8,270 bases of DNA from an uncultured bacterium. GTDB lineage: Bacteria; Bacillota; Clostridia; Oscillospirales; Oscillospiraceae. Location of the stretch: positions 1-8,270 of the forward strand of contig CAJMQR010000049.1 in assembly GCA_905215665.1 (NCBI GenBank), given 5' to 3'. Positions 4,802 to 8,270 of the stretch are shown piece after piece. The first letter of the stretch is position 1. Every line of letters begins with the position of its first letter. Position numbers and translations under genes: made by a program. A model generated the notes under the pieces. That model had not been told where the DNA came from. It did no database searches and worked only from the letters and a program-made list of their open reading frames with translations.

Positions 4802-6523
4802 ATGAAGCGAATCATAAAGTACTTAAAGCCCTATCGCGGCAAGCTGGCTCTGGCCACAGTCATGGTCTCTCTCTCCTCGCTGTGCGATCTTCTCCTGCCA
4901 ACCCTGATGTCAGACATACTGAACAGCGGCATCCGCAGCGGAGACTTTCTGTCCATTCTCCGCACCTGCATTCAGATGCTGATCGTCGCCTCCGTCAGTC
5001 TCGGCAGCATCCTGCTCGGAACAAAGACCGCCTCTGAGGTGGTGGCGAGCTTCTGCGCCGACCTGCGTGCGGATATTTTCCGCAAGGTCAACACCCTTTC
5101 CTTTGAAGAGTTCGGAAATCTCGGAACCGCCGCGCTCGTTACACGGGCGACGCACGACGTGGACACCGTCTCCTGGATTGCCTCCATGCTCTGCGGCACC
5201 GTGGCGACCATTCCCATGCTCTTTGTCGGCGGCGTCGTTCTTGCCATGCTCAAGGATGTCGCGTTGTCGCTAATCCTTCTGGCGATCGTCCCGGTCATTT
5301 TGCTGGGCGGCTGGATCGCCGGCAAGCATGTGCTTCCCCTGTGGAAGAAATCGGATCTGTACATCGACAAGCAGAACGGAATCATGCGCGAGCGCCTGCG
5401 CGGCATCCGCGTCATCCGCGCCTTCAATTCCGAACAGCACGAGCATGACCGCATCGCAGAAGCAACGCATGTCATGGCGGAAAATATCATCCGCAGCAAC
5501 GTATCCATGGGAACGCTGCTGCCGATCGCCACGTTTGTTCTGAATCTTGCAATCGTCCTGATCGTCTATCTCGGCGGCTGGCAGATGGTCAGCGGAACCA
5601 GCCGTGTCAGTGCGGGCGACATCTTTGCCATCATTCAATATGTCACCATGGTCATGAACAGTGTGATCATGGCCTCCTTTGGCATTATCATGTTCCCCCA
5701 TGCGAAAATCGCCTCGGAGCGTATCGGAGAGGTCATGGACGCCGAAGGCATGGGCGACCCCAATGTCGGGCAGACCGCGGTTTTGTCCGGCGGCATCCGC
5801 TTTGAGGACGTCACGTTCTCCTACGGCGGCGCGGAAGCCGCGGTCAGCCACGTCTCCCTGGAAATCCTTCCGGGGCAGAAGGTCGCCGTGATCGGCGGCA
5901 CCGGCAGCGGCAAAAGCACCCTCATTTCCCTCTTGCTCGGTTTCCGTTTCCCGACGCAGGGTCAGGTCCTTCTGGACGGCATCCCCACCACGGAGCTGAG
6001 CAAGCACACCCTGCGCAGCGGAATCAGCAGCGTTCTGCAGGGCGCGGCGATCTATTCCGGCACCATTGAAGAAAACATCCGCATGGGCAAGCCCGACGCC
6101 ACACAGGAGGAGATCCGGCAGGCAGCGCAGATCGCGCAGCTTGCGGATTTCGTCGATTCCTGCGAGGGCGGTTATTCCCACGAGATCCGGCAGGCAGGCA
6201 AAAACCTCTCCGGCGGGCAAAAGCAGCGGCTGGCCATCGCCAGAGCTGTCATCAAGGAGGCGCCCATCTATATCTTTGACGACAGCTTCTCCGCGCTGGA
6301 TTTCCTGACGGAGAAAAAGCTGCGAAGCGCGCTGAACGAGAAAATCCGGAACTCTACGCAGATCGTCGTCACACAGCGCATCACCTCGGCCATGAATGCC
6401 GACTGTATCTTTGTGATGGATCAGGGCCGGCTCATCGACACGGGCCGGCACGACGAGCTGCTCGGCCGCTGCAGGATCTATCAGGAGATCTACGCCTCTC
6501 AGACAGGAGGTGGCACAAAATGA
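4802..6523 (+). CDS. ABC exporter half-transporter, subunit with degenerate ATP site (TMD-NBD)
   Basis: The protein has 573 residues. An N-terminal membrane domain (six helices, roughly 15-37, 55-74, 127-150, 153-174, 240-260, 272-298) is fused to an ATPase domain. NBD features: A-loop Tyr341, Walker A GGTGSGKST (365-373), Q-loop Gln413, signature LSGGQ (469-473), Walker B IYIFDDSFSALD (489-500). The residue after the Walker B Asp is Asp494 where a catalytic Glu is expected, and the switch residue is Gln525 (VVTQRITSA) instead of His. These changes mark the non-hydrolysing subunit of heterodimeric exporters such as LmrCD, EfrAB, BmrCD and TM287/288. It should pair with the next gene to export drugs, lipids or peptides; the substrate is unknown. 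I chose the ATG at 4802 (MKRIIKYLKPYRGK) over an in-frame TTG at 4754, because 4802 matches the usual N-terminus and avoids overlap with the preceding gene. Its own ribosome binding site is weak (GGA at 4788-4790). Confidence 0.95.
   Translation: MKRIIKYLKPYRGKLALATVMVSLSSLCDLLLPTLMSDILNSGIRSGDFLSILRTCIQMLIVASVSLGSILLGTKTASEVVASFCADLRADIFRKVNTLSFEEFGNLGTAALVTRATHDVDTVSWIASMLCGTVATIPMLFVGGVVLAMLKDVALSLILLAIVPVILLGGWIAGKHVLPLWKKSDLYIDKQNGIMRERLRGIRVIRAFNSEQHEHDRIAEATHVMAENIIRSNVSMGTLLPIATFVLNLAIVLIVYLGGWQMVSGTSRVSAGDIFAIIQYVTMVMNSVIMASFGIIMFPHAKIASERIGEVMDAEGMGDPNVGQTAVLSGGIRFEDVTFSYGGAEAAVSHVSLEILPGQKVAVIGGTGSGKSTLISLLLGFRFPTQGQVLLDGIPTTELSKHTLRSGISSVLQGAAIYSGTIEENIRMGKPDATQEEIRQAAQIAQLADFVDSCEGGYSHEIRQAGKNLSGGQKQRLAIARAVIKEAPIYIFDDSFSALDFLTEKKLRSALNEKIRNSTQIVVTQRITSAMNADCIFVMDQGRLIDTGRHDELLGRCRIYQEIYASQTGGGTK
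6505..6510 (+). promoter_or_regulatory. Strong internal ribosome binding site (AGGAGG) for the second ABC subunit
   Basis: A perfect AGGAGG lies inside the last codons of the first ABC gene, nine bases before the ATG at 6520. It contrasts with the weak site of the first subunit, so the second subunit can start translation independently as well as by the ATGA overlap. Confidence 0.8.
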
Positions 6524-8270
6524 AACAGAAAAAGGAACACATCATCCGCAGACTGATTCTGGAGGCGCGTCCCATCTGGAAGTGGCTTGCTCTCGCATGT
6601 CTGCTCTGCACGGGTCTGATATGCTGCGCCGTCATTGCACCGAAGCTGCTCGGGCGGCTGATCGACCAGCTCTATGCCTACTGGGACGGCAGCTTCACCG
6701 GCGACCTTCTGGCGGCGCTCATTCCGATGCTCCTTACTCTTCTCGGCGTCTATGCCGGCTACGGCATTTTTTCCTACCTGAAGATGCTGCTTCTGAACAA
6801 GGTGGTCAGCCGGTATTTCACATGCAACCTGCGCATCCGTATCTCCGATAAGATCCGCCGGCTGCCCGTCAGCTATGTGGATCAGACTTCCGTGGGAGAC
6901 GTTCTGTCCCGTATGACCGACGACGTCTCCACCATGGGCAACTATGTCCATCAGATTGTGGATACGCTGATGACCGGATTTCTGATGATCACCGCCATTG
7001 CGGTGATGATGCTTTTGGAGGACTGGCGGCTGGGCGTCATCGTCATCAGCCTGACGCCTCTTTCCATTTTGCTTTCCTCCTTCATTTCCTCCAAAAGCGA
7101 AAAGCATTTCTATCAGATGTTCACCCAGGCCGGTGAGCTGAACTCCCTTGTGGAAGAATCCTTCACAAATTTCTCCACAACGAAAGCCTACAATCTGGAA
7201 GCCTACACCGAGGAAAAGCATGCGGTACTCAACGGCCGCCGCCGTGTTTCGGAGGCAAAGGCCAACTTCACCTCCTCCATTGTGCGTCCCTTGATCGCCT
7301 TTTCAAATGCGCTTGCTTATATTGCAATCTGCCTTCTGGGCGGCTGGCTGATCGTTCACACCGAGACCGTCACGGTCGGCATCGTTGTAACCGTTCTGCT
7401 GTATGCAAAGCAGTTCTCCGCGCCGCTGGAGCAGATCGCCAGCGGATTCGGTGATCTTCAGCATGCCAAGGCCGCCGGACGCCGCGTATTCAAGCTGCTT
7501 GACCTGCCGGAGGAGGAAAATGCCACAGGTGAACTCCCCTCCGAGGCAGAGGGCAACGTCCGCTTTGAGCATGTGGATTTCTCCTATGACAAGACGGCCC
7601 CCCTGATTCGCGACTTGAATATCGACGTCAGAAAGGGGCAGAATGTCGCCATCGTCGGCCCCACGGGTGCGGGAAAGACCACCATCGTGAATCTGCTGAT
7701 GCGTTTTTACGACGTGGATCGCGGCAGGATTCTGATTGACGGCGTGGACTGCGCCACGCTCTCCCGCGAGCAGATGCGCGACCAGTTCGCCATGGTTCTG
7801 CAGGACACCTGGCTTTTCCGCGGCACGATCGCGGAAAATGTGGCCTACGGCAAGCCGGACGCCACGCGGGAGGAGATCGTCGCCGCCTGCGACCGCGCCT
7901 ACTGCGACCACTTTATCCGCACGCTCCCGGCGGGCTATGACACCGTCATCGGTGACGACATGACAAATCTCTCCGGCGGCCAGAAGCAGCTTCTTACCAT
8001 CGCGCGCGCGATGCTGGCCGACCGTCGGCTGCTGATTCTCGACGAGGCCACTTCCAATGTCGATACGCGCACGGAGGCGCTGCTTCAGAAGGCGATGGAC
8101 CGGCTGATGCGGGACCGCACCTGCTTTGTAATCGCACACCGCCTGTCTACCATCGTGGACTCCGACCTGATTCTTGTCATCGATCACGGTCAGATCGTCG
8201 AGCAGGGCACCCACACGGAGCTTTTGGCAAAGAAAGGCTTTTACTACCAGATTTATACCAGCCAGTATGC
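6520..8270 (+). CDS. ABC exporter half-transporter, subunit with canonical ATP site (TMD-NBD), 3' end outside the window
   Basis: I translated 583 codons with no stop before the edge. The protein is nearly complete, since it already reaches the typical C-terminal helix (YYQIYTSQY). Six membrane helices lie at about 20-40, 62-87, 149-166, 172-190, 257-279 and 286-302. The ATPase domain has A-loop Tyr356, Walker A GPTGAGKTT (380-388), Q-loop Gln428, signature NLSGGQ (483-488), Walker B LLILDEATSNVD (503-514) with catalytic Glu509, and switch His540 (IAHRLST). Every catalytic residue is present, so this is the hydrolysing partner of the heterodimer made with the preceding gene. The start ATG at 6520 overlaps the previous stop codon (ATGA), and AGGAGG at 6505-6510 precedes it. 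Tight linkage implies a 1:1 complex in the cytoplasmic membrane. It resembles the LmrD/EfrB/TM288 side; substrate unknown. No promoter lies between the two genes. Confidence 0.95.
   Translation, partial: MKQKKEHIIRRLILEARPIWKWLALACLLCTGLICCAVIAPKLLGRLIDQLYAYWDGSFTGDLLAALIPMLLTLLGVYAGYGIFSYLKMLLLNKVVSRYFTCNLRIRISDKIRRLPVSYVDQTSVGDVLSRMTDDVSTMGNYVHQIVDTLMTGFLMITAIAVMMLLEDWRLGVIVISLTPLSILLSSFISSKSEKHFYQMFTQAGELNSLVEESFTNFSTTKAYNLEAYTEEKHAVLNGRRRVSEAKANFTSSIVRPLIAFSNALAYIAICLLGGWLIVHTETVTVGIVVTVLLYAKQFSAPLEQIASGFGDLQHAKAAGRRVFKLLDLPEEENATGELPSEAEGNVRFEHVDFSYDKTAPLIRDLNIDVRKGQNVAIVGPTGAGKTTIVNLLMRFYDVDRGRILIDGVDCATLSREQMRDQFAMVLQDTWLFRGTIAENVAYGKPDATREEIVAACDRAYCDHFIRTLPAGYDTVIGDDMTNLSGGQKQLLTIARAMLADRRLLILDEATSNVDTRTEALLQKAMDRLMRDRTCFVIAHRLSTIVDSDLILVIDHGQIVEQGTHTELLAKKGFYYQIYTSQY

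Noticed and set aside
5270..6451. A 393-codon minus-strand frame inside the first ABC gene, with similar minus-strand frames at 6499-7221 and 7303-8214 in the second
   Set aside because: All are antisense to clear ABC exporter genes, have the same Asp/His/Gly/Arg-rich composition, and lack family motifs or start signals.
6545..6558. CCGCAGACTGATTC repeated exactly at 3100-3113 in the hairpin arm and at 6545-6558 in the second ABC gene
   Set aside because: A 14-base match somewhere in a window of this size is quite possible by chance, and the second copy is in ordinary coding sequence with no partner arm.

Overview
The window looks like chromosomal DNA from a GC-rich, low-complexity-free Firmicute, most likely a clostridial organism of the Oscillospiraceae type. 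This rests on three things: GC-rich coding sequence (high 50s percent by eye, not computed), AGGAGG-type ribosome binding sites, and proteins that read like Clostridia versions of SecA, a 390-residue CDF transporter and a split ABC exporter. No rRNA, tRNA, CRISPR array, transposase or phage gene was seen. The taxonomic placement is inference.

Positions 1-3175 are read on the minus strand. secA (226-2961) encodes a full-length SecA with its zinc-binding tail. Its stop codon shares one base with the start of pgeF, a peptidoglycan editing factor gene that runs out of the window at position 1. The 214-bp gap upstream of secA holds a recognisable -10 element and a perfect 19-bp inverted repeat that probably ends transcription from the next gene. 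That gene, a cation diffusion facilitator (3176-4348, minus), is likely a manganese or other divalent-metal exporter. It has what looks like a duplicated cytoplasmic C-terminal domain. Its promoter carries a perfect 17-bp palindrome between the -10 and -35 positions, a strong candidate for a metal-sensing operator.

The 146-bp intergenic region at 4349-4494 is divergent. To its right, on the plus strand, a three-gene operon begins: a 99-residue small protein of unknown function (4495-4794), then two half-size ABC exporter subunits (4802-6523 and 6520 to beyond the right edge). The two ABC genes overlap by four bases and form a typical asymmetric heterodimer. The first has a degenerate ATP site (Asp for the catalytic Glu, Gln for the switch His), and the second has a fully canonical one. 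The pair resembles the LmrCD/EfrAB/TM287-288 class of multidrug or lipid exporters. The substrate cannot be read from sequence.

Most of the window is ordinary housekeeping and transport content. The parts worth a second look are the small protein leading the exporter operon, the palindrome in the CDF promoter, the CDF tandem C-terminal domain, and the long inverted repeat before secA.
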